From NCBI RefSeq assembly GCF_030056655.1, contig NZ_JASHIE010000002.1, forward strand, positions 1-64,000: 64,000 nt of DNA, in the 5' to 3' direction. Below the pieces are notes generated by a model that was given only the letters and a program-made list of their open reading frames with translations, was not told where the DNA came from and did not search any database. This document shows positions 53,797 through 62,507 of this stretch, in pieces (within the stretch, counting starts at the first letter, position 1; every line of letters begins with the position of its first letter). This stretch comes from Flectobacillus rivi (lineage in GTDB: Bacteria; Bacteroidota; Bacteroidia; Cytophagales; Spirosomataceae). Both the position numbers and the translations under genes were made by a program.

Positions 53797-54138
53797 CTCT
53801 TGTGAAAATGTCCAAAAACGTTCTTTGAATCCAAATTTCACACGTCAAATTTAAACAACTGTAAAACAGTTTCTTACTTAATTACACATCAATTATCCAG
53901 CTTATTCGGATACGAACATTTTCACAAAATAATCCAAAACCTAATCACGATTAAGGTATTCGCTTTCATTCCCCAGGACTCCGCACAGCTTGGCTACGAA
54001 TGACTGTTTTTTGTGCTATCTTACTTTTTGAGCACAATGAATATTCAAGAATGACTACTACTTGAATACGGGAAGGTGCAGTAGTCTCGCATCTGGCCGA
54101 AAGAGGCTTTTTGCTCTACTTAAACAACCATATATTGT
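53797..54138 (+). ncRNA. Candidate structured leader or small RNA
   Basis: A promoter-driven untranslated stretch of about 340 nt. The sequence TTGTGAAAATGT soon after the start pairs with ACATTTTCACAA about 120 nt later, enclosing a smaller hairpin (AACTGT-AAA-ACAGTT). Two further hairpins (TGTGCT with AGCACA, and GACTACT with AGTAGTC) lie in the second half. The first 130 nt could be a free small RNA; 6S-like RNAs are one possibility, but I cannot confirm a match. No known riboswitch core was recognised. Confidence 0.35.
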
Positions 54139-54729
54139 ATGAGAAAGACGCTATTACTCTGCATGTTTTTCGCTATGATTAGCATGCTTGTATCTGCTTG
54201 TAAAGTCAAACAGAAACAACACGACCTTTCTTCTCAGGACAGTCCATCTATCATCACTGAATTATTAGAGGGAGATGAACTAACCCATCAATTGTCTAAG
54301 ACTTGGACAATCAACAAGGTAAATTACCAAGCAGATGCCAAAAAGGATATGCTTTACCAAAGAGGAGAAGTAGCAAATTTGCGTGATTATTCGAAAGAAT
54401 GCTTCAAGTTATCGCCCGATGGCACTGTGATTCACACAGACGAAGGTGGTGACAAACACGAAGGAAAGTGGAAGCTCGTGGACAACAACACTAAATTAAA
54501 AATGGTGTTGGAAGACAAAAAGGAAGTGTTTTGGGATATTTTGAAAACCGACGCTAAGACTTTGGTACTCCATTTGAGTGTAAACGCTCGCAAAGTAAAT
54601 TGGGATATTCAAAAACTCGATGAGATTGATATTCCGACCGCCGCAGTATTCGCAGGTTTTTTCGCCGGCATTGTTGATGAAAATACACAAAACATTAGCA
54701 TTACTTATCAAATGAGCCCTAGGGGCTAA
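54139..54729 (+). CDS. Lipoprotein with lipocalin-like domain
   Basis: A 196-residue lipoprotein with the lipobox ending at C21 (LVSAC). The mature part has the pattern of small Bacteroidota lipocalin-like proteins: KTWTINKVNYQADAKKDMLYQRG, then ECFKLSPDGTVIHTDEGGDKHEGKWKLVDNNTKL (quoted in parts), where a described quantity is compared with a threshold-like beta strand. Function is unknown. It lies behind a 340-nt leader with its own promoter and is closed by a perfect terminator. Confidence 0.75.
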   Translation: MRKTLLLCMFFAMISMLVSACKVKQKQHDLSSQDSPSIITELLEGDELTHQLSKTWTINKVNYQADAKKDMLYQRGEVANLRDYSKECFKLSPDGTVIHTDEGGDKHEGKWKLVDNNTKLKMVLEDKKEVFWDILKTDAKTLVLHLSVNARKVNWDIQKLDEIDIPTAAVFAGFFAGIVDENTQNISITYQMSPRG

Positions 54730-54731
54730 TC

Positions 54732-54764
54732 AAAAAAGGCTAACCCCAATGGTTAGCCTTTTTT
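54732..54764 (+). terminator. Terminator after the lipoprotein gene
   Basis: A perfect 14-bp stem, 54732-54745 with 54751-54764, with a 5-nt loop and a T-run. It also stands close to the end of the convergent alkyltransferase-like gene. Confidence 0.8.
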
Positions 54765-54780
54765 TTGTGCTTTATCGGCA

Positions 54781-55113
54781 CTACAGGAGCTCTTCTGAGG
54801 GAACCCACAAGTGTTTTTTAAAATCGACAATCTTATCATTTTTGATTACAAGACCTTCTGCTTCTAATAGTTCTTGCATAAGATTACCACCAAAAAATCC
54901 TTTTCCTGTGAGCATACCCGTGCTATTTACTACACGATGCGCAGGGATAGAAGGGTCGGCATGACAAGCATTCATAGCCCAACCCACTAATCTGGCGCCA
55001 CTCTTTTTTCCTAAAAACTGAGCAATAGCACCATAGCTAGTCACTCTTCCCTGAGGAATAAGACGCACAACGGCATACACATCCTCGAATATGCTTGATT
55101 TGTCGGTAGCCAT
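54781..55113 (-). CDS. Alkyltransferase-like protein (ATL, MGMT family without the acceptor cysteine)
   Basis: A 110-residue protein starting MATDKSSIFEDVYAVVRLIPQGRVTSYG. It has the DNA-binding half of O6-alkylguanine-DNA alkyltransferase, with the helix-turn-helix (VTSYGAIAQFLG) and the active-site motif reading IPAHRVV instead of PCHRV, so the alkyl-accepting cysteine is alanine (A58). Such ATL proteins bind O6-alkylguanine and hand it to nucleotide excision repair. The start is set by the overlap TAATG with the upstream DUF3109 gene; a longer in-frame start at 55161 lies inside that gene. The two are translationally coupled. Confidence 0.9.
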   Translation of the reverse strand: MATDKSSIFEDVYAVVRLIPQGRVTSYGAIAQFLGKKSGARLVGWAMNACHADPSIPAHRVVNSTGMLTGKGFFGGNLMQELLEAEGLVIKNDKIVDFKKHLWVPSEELL

Positions 55114-55685
55114 TACTCCTCCTGACGGTCTTTGATTTCTTCCAACAATTCTTGGTACCAAGCTTCGCCATATTTACGGATAAGAGGTTCTTTCAAAAAC
55201 TTATAAAGCTCCACACCCAATTGTTCACCATGTGAACAGGCATCCGAACAAATATGCCAACGATCGTAATTTAAGGCATCATATTGGTCATATTTTGAAA
55301 TACGGATAGGGTACAAATGACAAGAAATAGGCTTTCTCCACGAAATTTTACCATCAAAATATGCCTGTTCAATACCACATTTCAAAATACCTTTATCATC
55401 ATATAAAGCAAAAGCACACTCACGACCTTCGATTACTGGCGTTGAAAAATCGCCTTCCCAATCTTTTACATAAGTACCTTCTTTTTCTATAACGGCCAAT
55501 CCTTCTGGTGACAAGTAAGGTTTTACTGCATCCAAAATTTCGTCCATAATTGGCAATTCATCATCTTCCAGCGGTGCGCCTAGGTCACCTTCTACACAAC
55601 ATGCCCCTCTACATTTGAGGAGATCACATACAAAAAATTTTTCGGCTATATCATCACTAATGACCGTATTCTCAATTAAAATCAT
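55113..55685 (-). CDS. DUF3109 family protein with cysteine cluster
   Basis: A 190-residue cytosolic protein. The N-terminal CDLLKCRGACCVEGDLGAPLEDDE (quoted in parts: CRGACC) and later CAFALYD, CGIEQAY, CHLYPIRIS and CSDACSHGEQLG carry conserved cysteines typical of YkgJ-like proteins and suggest zinc or iron-sulfur binding. Function is unknown. It overlaps the ATL gene by one base, so a link to DNA repair or redox sensing is possible but unproven. Confidence 0.85.
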   Translation of the reverse strand: MILIENTVISDDIAEKFFVCDLLKCRGACCVEGDLGAPLEDDELPIMDEILDAVKPYLSPEGLAVIEKEGTYVKDWEGDFSTPVIEGRECAFALYDDKGILKCGIEQAYFDGKISWRKPISCHLYPIRISKYDQYDALNYDRWHICSDACSHGEQLGVELYKFLKEPLIRKYGEAWYQELLEEIKDRQEE

Positions 55686-56160
55686 AATCCTATAGTATAT
55701 TCGTTAAATTTGGGAAAAAGCACCAAATAAAATGCGCCACTGAATAAAAATCTAGCGAAATTAAAGTAATTTTTAGATACTTTTACAATTTGGCACTCTA
55801 ATTGAGTTTGCTTGTCAAGATGTAAAGAATCTCTTTCTCTTTTGCACCTGTGCAATTTGCTTTGATTTAGCTTGTATCAGAATGGCTCATTCTATCAGCT
55901 AATAGCTTACTTCTACATAAATTGAGTATATAGACCTATCATTACTTGATTCGTTATCATTTTCTTTTAATACTGGAGGTTTTCCTAATTTTTTAGCCTC
56001 TGAATTAAGTTATTAAGTATTTGTAAATACATCAAAACGTTTGAAAGTCTAAGAAACAAAACTCTGTAGAAATCGCTTGGCCCTGACATTTGCACTAAAG
56101 TACCGTAGTTGAATTAAAAATTATTGCACAAAATATATCTTACTTTTCTTAAAAAAGTTC
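55686..56160. other. Gene-free divergent region
   Basis: No coding frame is supported. It should hold the promoters of the DUF3109-ATL pair (minus) and the LysM gene (plus). A 14-bp interrupted palindrome, TTGCAC-CT-GTGCAA, at 55842-55855 could be an operator. No repeats were seen. Confidence 0.35.
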
Positions 56161-58521
56161 ATGAAATTATATCGCTACCTAACATTACTTGTTGCTTTCT
56201 TCCCGAGCCTATTAATGGCTCAAGATATTCCGTCAAGTATGGTCATTGGCTCTGTTAATGTAAAAATTACGGATGAGGCGCGCACCAAAATCCAAAATGA
56301 AATTAGCCCTCTCACCATCAATTCAAACTATCTGAATAGAATGGTGAGCCGAATGCTAACCTATTTGCCTTCGGTTGAGCGCATTTTACAAGAGGAAAGA
56401 GTTCCTGATGAAATAAAATACCTATGTGTGCAAGAAAGTTTCTTGAGCCCAGATGCACGTTCGACTTCGGATGCAATCGGCTATTGGCAATTCAAAAAAG
56501 AAACTGCCAAAAATTTTAATCTCCGAGTAGACGCTGTAGTAGACGAACGCAAGCATCTTATGGCATCGACTAAGGCAGCTTGTAGCTATTTTAAGAAACA
56601 TAAAGATTTGTTGGGCAACTGGGTTGCCAGTATTTTGTCGTACCGCTTGGGCTATACCAGTTTTAGAAAAGCCAAAGAGATGGAATGGGCAAACAAGTCT
56701 GAAATTACCGTTACTGGCGAAACAGATTGGTATATTATTCGTTTCTTGGCCTATAAGCTTGTCCTCGACCAAGAATACAACAAAGCCAAACAAAATCCTC
56801 CTATTAGCAATCCAGTATTGTTTGAGTATAGTAAAACAAAGGGTAAAAGTCTTTACGAAATTGCTACCTTTCTGAAAGTAAGTACTCAAGAATTAGAACT
56901 TTCTAACTCTTGGCTTACCTCAAAGTCTGTTCCCGACGACAAAGATTATACAGTCTATTTGATTGTAGATCCAATGAAGTATCAAGAGCTCATGAATATT
57001 GTCGATGCTACTGATAATAATAATAATTCGTCGAACAACTATAATAATAATAGTGGTAGCATTTCAAATGGTCCAGACACTACACCAGATATTGGCTTCC
57101 CTGTGCTCAAAAGACTTTCGCCTGCCAATACTAACCCCAATGAGCCTATTTATTACGAAATAAATGGGAAAAAAGGGATTTTAGCATTGGAAGGAGACAC
57201 ACCCGAAAAAATAGCTGAACGTGGAGATGTTAGTTTAAAGAAATTTTTGAAATATAATGATTTGGAAGATAACGAGCGTATCATTCCTAATCAGGTATAT
57301 TATTTACGTAAAAAAGACCGCAAAGCACAAGTAGCGTTCCACACAGTTCGTGGGAATGAATCTCTTTGGCAAGTATCTCAAATGTATGGTATCAATTTAG
57401 ATGACTTAAAGGAGAAAAACCGTATTACAACAGTTCAAAGGTTACAAAAAGGAAGACTTCTTTATCTTATCGACACCCGTTCGGAGAAGGATGATATTCA
57501 GATTGTCAAAGATCCAGAGCAACCTCAGCCTCCTAAAGATACCAATAAAAATCCTGTACCTACACCTCCTAAAGAAGCACCAAAACAAGATAACAATACT
57601 AGCAGTGGTGTAGACAAAATGCCACCTCCAATTCTTGTAAATCCAGGCACCTCAACCAAACAACCTGATGTTCCTGTAACGCCACCTAGTACTACCAAAA
57701 AAGACCCTGATCCTTTGGATCCTGTGTACCCAACAACGAATCCAAAACCTGCGAATCCAACACCGCCAAGCGATGCAAGTGATTCAAAGAAAAACTTGAA
57801 CATTGGCTCACACCGCGTTGAGGCAAAACAAACTTATTACAGCATTGCCCGTTTGTATAATATGTCTATAGCAGACTTATATCAACTCAATGGCGTAGAT
57901 GCAAGTGTAACATTGCGTGTTGGTCAGGATTTAAAAGTGTATAAAAGTGGAGGTTCTGATGCTTTAATTGGTAATAAAGACAACGTTATTCCTAACGATA
58001 ACAAAAAGCCGAAGCCATCAGCGATTGAGGAACCTATTTATAATACCCCTGAAAAAAATGAGGCGCCAGTAAAAAACCCTGAAAATACTGGAACATCAAC
58101 GTTTGAAAGGTCAACCAATAAGCCCATTTTTAAACTTGTACATACAGTTCAAAAAGGAGAAACGCTTTTCCGTATTGCTCAGTTTTATAATGTGAATGCC
58201 GCAGATCTTCGCAACTGGAATAGTTTGCCATCCAGTAATGTTGAAGTAGGACAAGAAATTTCTATTCCGGGCGAGTTTGCTCATTTGCCAATCGAAGGTC
58301 CAGGAACAAGCACTTACAGTTCTGTTGCTCTTCCTGAAAAACCTCATGCTCGTACACCAATAGAATATACTCCTACTGAGACGAAATATCATACGGTAAA
58401 AGCAGGAGAAACGGCGTTCCGTATTTCACAAATGTATGGACTAACGGTACCTCAATTCTTGAAAATGAATGGTTTATCAAGTCCATCGATTTCTGCTGGG
58501 CAAAAGCTAAAAGTTAAGTAA
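56161..58521 (+). CDS. LysM-domain lytic transglycosylase (MltD-like)
   Basis: A 786-residue exported protein with a signal peptide (about 1-20, MAQ). A lytic transglycosylase domain (about 70-190) has the likely catalytic E92 in KYLCVQESFLSP, and AIGYWQFKKETAKNF and SYRLGYTSFRKA. Asn-rich and Pro/Thr/Lys-rich linkers (about 280-310, 450-540) separate LysM repeats. Four clear LysM copies begin at HTVRGNESLW, HRVEAKQTYY, HTVQKGETLF and HTVKAGETAF, and two weaker ones lie at about 220-270 and 340-390. It would bind and cut peptidoglycan in the periplasm. A dispersed element begins ten bases after its stop codon. Confidence 0.92.
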   Translation: MKLYRYLTLLVAFFPSLLMAQDIPSSMVIGSVNVKITDEARTKIQNEISPLTINSNYLNRMVSRMLTYLPSVERILQEERVPDEIKYLCVQESFLSPDARSTSDAIGYWQFKKETAKNFNLRVDAVVDERKHLMASTKAACSYFKKHKDLLGNWVASILSYRLGYTSFRKAKEMEWANKSEITVTGETDWYIIRFLAYKLVLDQEYNKAKQNPPISNPVLFEYSKTKGKSLYEIATFLKVSTQELELSNSWLTSKSVPDDKDYTVYLIVDPMKYQELMNIVDATDNNNNSSNNYNNNSGSISNGPDTTPDIGFPVLKRLSPANTNPNEPIYYEINGKKGILALEGDTPEKIAERGDVSLKKFLKYNDLEDNERIIPNQVYYLRKKDRKAQVAFHTVRGNESLWQVSQMYGINLDDLKEKNRITTVQRLQKGRLLYLIDTRSEKDDIQIVKDPEQPQPPKDTNKNPVPTPPKEAPKQDNNTSSGVDKMPPPILVNPGTSTKQPDVPVTPPSTTKKDPDPLDPVYPTTNPKPANPTPPSDASDSKKNLNIGSHRVEAKQTYYSIARLYNMSIADLYQLNGVDASVTLRVGQDLKVYKSGGSDALIGNKDNVIPNDNKKPKPSAIEEPIYNTPEKNEAPVKNPENTGTSTFERSTNKPIFKLVHTVQKGETLFRIAQFYNVNAADLRNWNSLPSSNVEVGQEISIPGEFAHLPIEGPGTSTYSSVALPEKPHARTPIEYTPTETKYHTVKAGETAFRISQMYGLTVPQFLKMNGLSSPSISAGQKLKVK

Positions 58522-58530
58522 GCGGATATT

Positions 58531-58776
58531 AATATTTAGTGATTTGAGATTGAGTGAATGAGTGATTATTTTAAAATTTATATTCTCGCTATGATTGCGT
58601 CTTAAGCCAAGTTATATCTAACATAATAGCGTAAAAAAAGCGGTCGAAAAATAATTTTTGACCGCTTTTTTCATGCTACATTTCATTACGATATATCGCT
58701 AGATACAAAGTATTGCGTCTCTGCTACTAAGATTTAGCTTTTAACGTAATCGCTCAATCACAACTCACTAAATATT
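58531..58776. repeat. Dispersed element carrying a bidirectional terminator, copy B
   Basis: Terminal inverted repeats of about 25 bp (58531-58555 and 58752-58776) match except for a few positions. The strong hairpin 58634-58645 with 58660-58671 is centred at 58653, exactly the midpoint of the element. The left arm and the hairpin match those of the element at 44954-45188. It fills the gap between the convergent LysM gene (ends 58521) and methyltransferase gene (ends 58789), leaving about ten bases on each side. Confidence 0.8.
58634..58671. terminator. Bidirectional terminator inside copy B
   Basis: A perfect 12-bp stem with the same gcggtc core and AT tails as the hairpin at 45061-45105, and a 14-nt loop. 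Confidence 0.75.
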
Positions 58777-58788
58777 CAAATATACCCC

Positions 58789-59436
58789 TTACAATTTTCT
58801 AGAAATCATAATACCGTCTCTCAATGGCAATAAGATATTTTCTGTTCTAGGATCATCGTGACACATTTTGTTGAAATCTAATAAGTTTTTGGTATCCTTA
58901 TCAATCTTCTTGCCTTCTTCTACATTGGCAACTTTGCCGCTCCACAAAACATTGTCAGAAAGAATATAGCCACCTTTACGAACTTTATCAAAAACTAAAT
59001 TATAGTATTTGGTATAGTTCATTTTATCAGCATCAATAAATACCAAGTCAAAAACTTCGTCGAGGGTTGGAATAATCTCACCTGCATCACCAATACGATA
59101 ATCAATTTTATCAGCATAAGGAGATTCGCCAAAAAAACTACGCGTAAATGTTTCTAGCTCTTCATTTACGTCGATGGTAATAATTTTGCCATCATCTGCC
59201 AAACCCTCCGCCAAACAAAGTGCAGAATACCCCGTGTAGGTCCCAATTTCAAGGATACGACGTGGGCGCATCATATAACTTACCTCCGCCAAATAACGTC
59301 CTTGTAAATGCCCTGAGAGCATACGAGGTTGTAAGATTTTGACATGTGTATCTCTATTCAGTTTTTTCAACAAATCACTTTCAGGCGTGGTATGCTGTTC
59401 TGAATAGTCATTAATATTTTGTGGAAGAAAATCCAT
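58789..59436 (-). CDS. O-methyltransferase (COG4122 type)
   Basis: A 215-residue class I SAM-dependent methyltransferase of the catechol/caffeoyl-CoA type. Residues RRILEIGTYTGYSALCLAEGL carry the SAM-binding glycine loop (about 59-79), followed by IITIDVNEE, DLVFIDADKMNYTKYYN and GGYILSDNVLWSGKV, which provide the metal ligands. The substrate is a small catechol-like or unknown compound. It is separated from the next methyltransferase gene by a repeat element, so co-transcription is uncertain. Confidence 0.92.
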   Translation of the reverse strand: MDFLPQNINDYSEQHTTPESDLLKKLNRDTHVKILQPRMLSGHLQGRYLAEVSYMMRPRRILEIGTYTGYSALCLAEGLADDGKIITIDVNEELETFTRSFFGESPYADKIDYRIGDAGEIIPTLDEVFDLVFIDADKMNYTKYYNLVFDKVRKGGYILSDNVLWSGKVANVEEGKKIDKDTKNLLDFNKMCHDDPRTENILLPLRDGIMISRKL

Positions 59437-59496
59437 TTTAAACTCAATTTAACTTCTTGATGAAAGTACCTAAGCCCTAGTGCTCAATTATGAGTT

Positions 59497-59783
59497 GAGA
59501 ATTGTGAATGATGAATTAGTCCTTTACCTTTATATTGGAAATATTGCCTAATTTTTGCCTCATATTTCAGGAAAATTATGGAATACTCCCCTATTTTCGA
59601 AATCAGAAATTCATAACTAGTAGTGTACAAAGGATTATGAAAAATGTTTATTTCGGAAGTATAATCTTCTAAATTTTGTAAAAAATAAAGGTATTTTACT
59701 TTATTTCCGAAATCAGAAATCCCAAATCTGAAATTGTTGGAAATCCTTCGTACAGTCTCCTAATTCATAACTCACAATTCTAC
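59497..59783. repeat. Composite intergenic repeat between two methyltransferase genes
   Basis: Outer imperfect inverted repeats, 59497-59519 and 59760-59783, resemble the ends of the element at 31882-32056. The inner part 59650-59742 is the reverse-strand copy of 16529-16631, and a shorter related piece (cgaaatcagaaat) lies near 59598. The element is probably nested or hybrid. Confidence 0.7.
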
Positions 59784-59803
59784 ATTATTAACTACTTTAT
59801 TAA

Positions 59804-60574
59804 CTACTTTGTGGCGATATAGAAAAAGTCGAAACAATTTTCTGCATCGTCATTAATAAAATAATCTTGCCAAGTAATATCTGACACTAACTTGCCATCA
59901 CTTTTCTGAATAATATCACGGCTCATACGGTTGGCAATATCATAAGGTATTTGCAACATCCATCTTGGCAAGCGGTATTGTAAGTTGAAAATATCGAATC
60001 TTGTAATTTTCTCAACAGAGCGTTTATTTTCTTCATAGTAAGCCATTACTTTAGGATTACCATGAATACCTTTCGTTTGAATGGTAGGGAATACTTTCAA
60101 GATTAAATTTTTCAATTCATCTGCAAGGTATTCTCTCACGTGCCAAGGATTGCGACTCAATGAATATTTACGGTTTACCGTAGTCAAAATCAACTTCCCG
60201 CCTGGTTTTAATACACGATGTGCCTCTTTGATAAACGCCAAATCGTCTTCGATATGCTCGATTACTTGAAAAGTCACAATATAATCAAACGTATTATCTG
60301 CGATACCTTTGAGCGGTGGCAAAAACATATCAATGAATTTGAAGCTTGGATACTCAGCTGTTAACTTAGTCATCAAAGGCTCATTTTTGTCGACACCCGT
60401 ATAATTTGTTACCGAAGGAGCCAATACAGCCACTCCGCGGCCAGTTCCACAACCGATTTCTAACAAGTCGCCAGAGACCATTTTTGCGGCTTCGATATAA
60501 GGGAATAACAAACGCTGATGAACAGGATTGTCTGATACAATTTCAGAGGAAGCGATTTCGGTAGTTTTATACAT
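59804..60574 (-). CDS. Class I SAM-dependent methyltransferase
   Basis: A protein of 256 residues from MYKTTEIASSE, where the family-like sequence begins. A longer start at 60679 would add 35 residues of low-quality sequence but does have an AAGGAG ten bases upstream, so it cannot be excluded. LLEIGCGTGRGVAVL is the SAM-binding motif I, YTGVDKNEPLM motif II, and FQVIEHIEDDLAFIKEAHRVLKPGGKLILTT (quoted in parts) the post-motifs of Methyltransf_11. The closing region (YDIANRMSRDIIQKS) is not one I recognise. The substrate is unknown. Confidence 0.88.
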   Translation of the reverse strand: MYKTTEIASSEIVSDNPVHQRLLFPYIEAAKMVSGDLLEIGCGTGRGVAVLAPSVTNYTGVDKNEPLMTKLTAEYPSFKFIDMFLPPLKGIADNTFDYIVTFQVIEHIEDDLAFIKEAHRVLKPGGKLILTTVNRKYSLSRNPWHVREYLADELKNLILKVFPTIQTKGIHGNPKVMAYYEENKRSVEKITRFDIFNLQYRLPRWMLQIPYDIANRMSRDIIQKSDGKLVSDITWQDYFINDDAENCFDFFYIATK

Positions 60575-60867
60575 TGTATTCTTGAGTAAAATCCAATTTG
60601 TCAATAAAGTGTGTGTTTCCACGCTTTGGCACTTGGAGTCTTTGTATTTTTTTTCAAAATTACCGCTTTTGCTTGACATCAGAAAAATACTCCTTAAATT
60701 GGTTCGTTATTTATCCGAAATAAGTTTCGGTTTGGTAAAGTTCTAAGCATATATCTTTCAAAAAATGCTTTAAAGTATTTACCTCTTAAGCTTTTTTACA
60801 CTGAATCATTTGAACATTCCCTACAAATTGTAGGTTGATGAAACGAGCTTACTCATTTAGAATTACT

Positions 60868-62118
60868 ATGAAACAATTATTTTACCTATTCGCCGCATTA
60901 GTTTTGTTGAGTGGATGTACTGCTACCAATCCATCTGTAAAACAAACTGCCAATAACCAAGAGAATAGAGTTCCCTTACAACGAATTCTTACCAAAAGTA
61001 AGTTTTTGGACAATGGTAATAACATCAGAGTATATGTAACTTTCTATCTCGACCGCCCCTCTACTCTTGCAGAGGTAAGTCGTGAAGTGGTAGTAAATTA
61101 TCAGCTATTTGCTGAGTACAACAGCACCAAACAAGCTTTGGTAAGTGGCAATGTCAATTTTTCGGTAAATACATTGCTTGAAGACAAAGGCTGGTACATT
61201 GCATCATTTGACGTACCTAAGCCAAAAGATTTGTACACAGGCGTTGTTTTAACCGAAATCAGAGACAACCGTAGCAATAATAAAACAATTAATGACTGTT
61301 TTGTAAGATTCCAGTCTGGCAAAGTGGGAGACTACTATATGTTTTTTGATAAAACTGGAACGGAGCCTCTCTTACAAAGTTTTGTAACTGCTGGTGATTC
61401 TGTTATCCTAAAAAGTTTAGATAGCAAAACAACGGTATTCAAAACGATGCGCTATAAATACGAGTTTGACCCAGCCCTTTCACCAATGGCTACAGGGCAA
61501 CGTGTACCTCAAAAGAGCCTATATACTGACTCTGTTTACACACTTCAGTCGAATAAAATCATCAGATTTGATACAGAATCTTTGTATTACATGACTAAAG
61601 ATACCTCTGAGGCATTCGGTATCGGATTGATGGTAGTGGATAAACGTTTTCCAAAACTAACTCGTCCAGAAAAGCTAGCTCGTCCGCTTATCTATATGAG
61701 CACCTCTACCGAAACAGCTGATCTTTACGGTTCAAGAGAGCCTAAAAAAGCACTTGATAACTATTGGCTGAACGTAACTCAAGGCAATCAAAATAATGCT
61801 AAACGCACCATCAAGGCATTTTATCAACGAGTAGAACAAGCCAACAAAATGTTTAGTACCTACAAAGAAGGTTGGAAAACCGATAAAGGAATGGTGTGGA
61901 TTATCATGGGAGACCCTTCAAAAATAGTACGAACTAAGGATAAAGAAATCTGGACATACACTCGCAATAGTCAATATTCGGAGGTAAATTTTACCTTTAA
62001 CAGAAGAGCGAACCAATTTACCGAAGACCATTATGAACTACAGCGATATGCCGAATATCAATCTATTTGGTATCCAACAGTAGACCAATGGCGTAATGGA
62101 GATGTTGGGGTTAGATAA
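60868..62118 (+). CDS. GWxTD-domain lipoprotein
   Basis: A 416-residue lipoprotein beginning MKQLFYLFAALVLLSGC, with the lipid-modified C17; starts at 60835 and 60838 would put charged residues before the signal and are less likely. The C-terminal third has the GWxTD signature (GWKTDKGMVWIIMGDPSKIV) and a following WxYxRNSQYSEVNF-type segment. The domain is largely confined to Bacteroidota and relatives and has no assigned function. It stands alone, and a strong hairpin follows. Confidence 0.88.
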   Translation: MKQLFYLFAALVLLSGCTATNPSVKQTANNQENRVPLQRILTKSKFLDNGNNIRVYVTFYLDRPSTLAEVSREVVVNYQLFAEYNSTKQALVSGNVNFSVNTLLEDKGWYIASFDVPKPKDLYTGVVLTEIRDNRSNNKTINDCFVRFQSGKVGDYYMFFDKTGTEPLLQSFVTAGDSVILKSLDSKTTVFKTMRYKYEFDPALSPMATGQRVPQKSLYTDSVYTLQSNKIIRFDTESLYYMTKDTSEAFGIGLMVVDKRFPKLTRPEKLARPLIYMSTSTETADLYGSREPKKALDNYWLNVTQGNQNNAKRTIKAFYQRVEQANKMFSTYKEGWKTDKGMVWIIMGDPSKIVRTKDKEIWTYTRNSQYSEVNFTFNRRANQFTEDHYELQRYAEYQSIWYPTVDQWRNGDVGVR

Positions 62119-62241
62119 TTAGATGCTCATCAAGGTAGTTTTTTATGGTAGAAACTAAACGCTATGAAGTTTAAAGAAGTAAAAACTATCATAGACAAAG
62201 GCATTTAACTCCATAAAAATCTTAAACAAAAAGTATATTTT

Positions 62242-62276
62242 AGGCTTTATATAAAATGATATTTTATATAAAGCCT
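62242..62276 (+). terminator. Terminator after the GWxTD gene
   Basis: A perfect 16-bp stem, 62242-62257 with 62261-62276, a 3-nt loop and a T-run (GTTTTTTTG). It lies 123 bases after the stop codon. Confidence 0.75.
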
Positions 62277-62507
62277 GTTTTTTTGCTTGTAGCTAAATAT
62301 AAAACCCCAAAAATAGCATTAACAGTCAATAGAATTCTGTCACTTTTAAGGAGCTTTCAGATAAGAATGCGGTAGTTGTTGGTTACTGCCAAAAACTTTA
62401 CGAACTTTGTTAAAATTTTTCATTAACAAAAAGAAAAGACTTATAAGTATATCTATCTGATTGTTAATACCAAACATAGCCAAGTGCTATATTTATATTC
62501 AAAAAAA

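Noticed and set aside
57010..57056. Run of AAT codons in the LysM gene, considered as a phase-variable repeat
   Set aside because: The repeats are short, interrupted trinucleotides that keep the frame and encode an asparagine-rich linker, so length changes would not switch the gene off.
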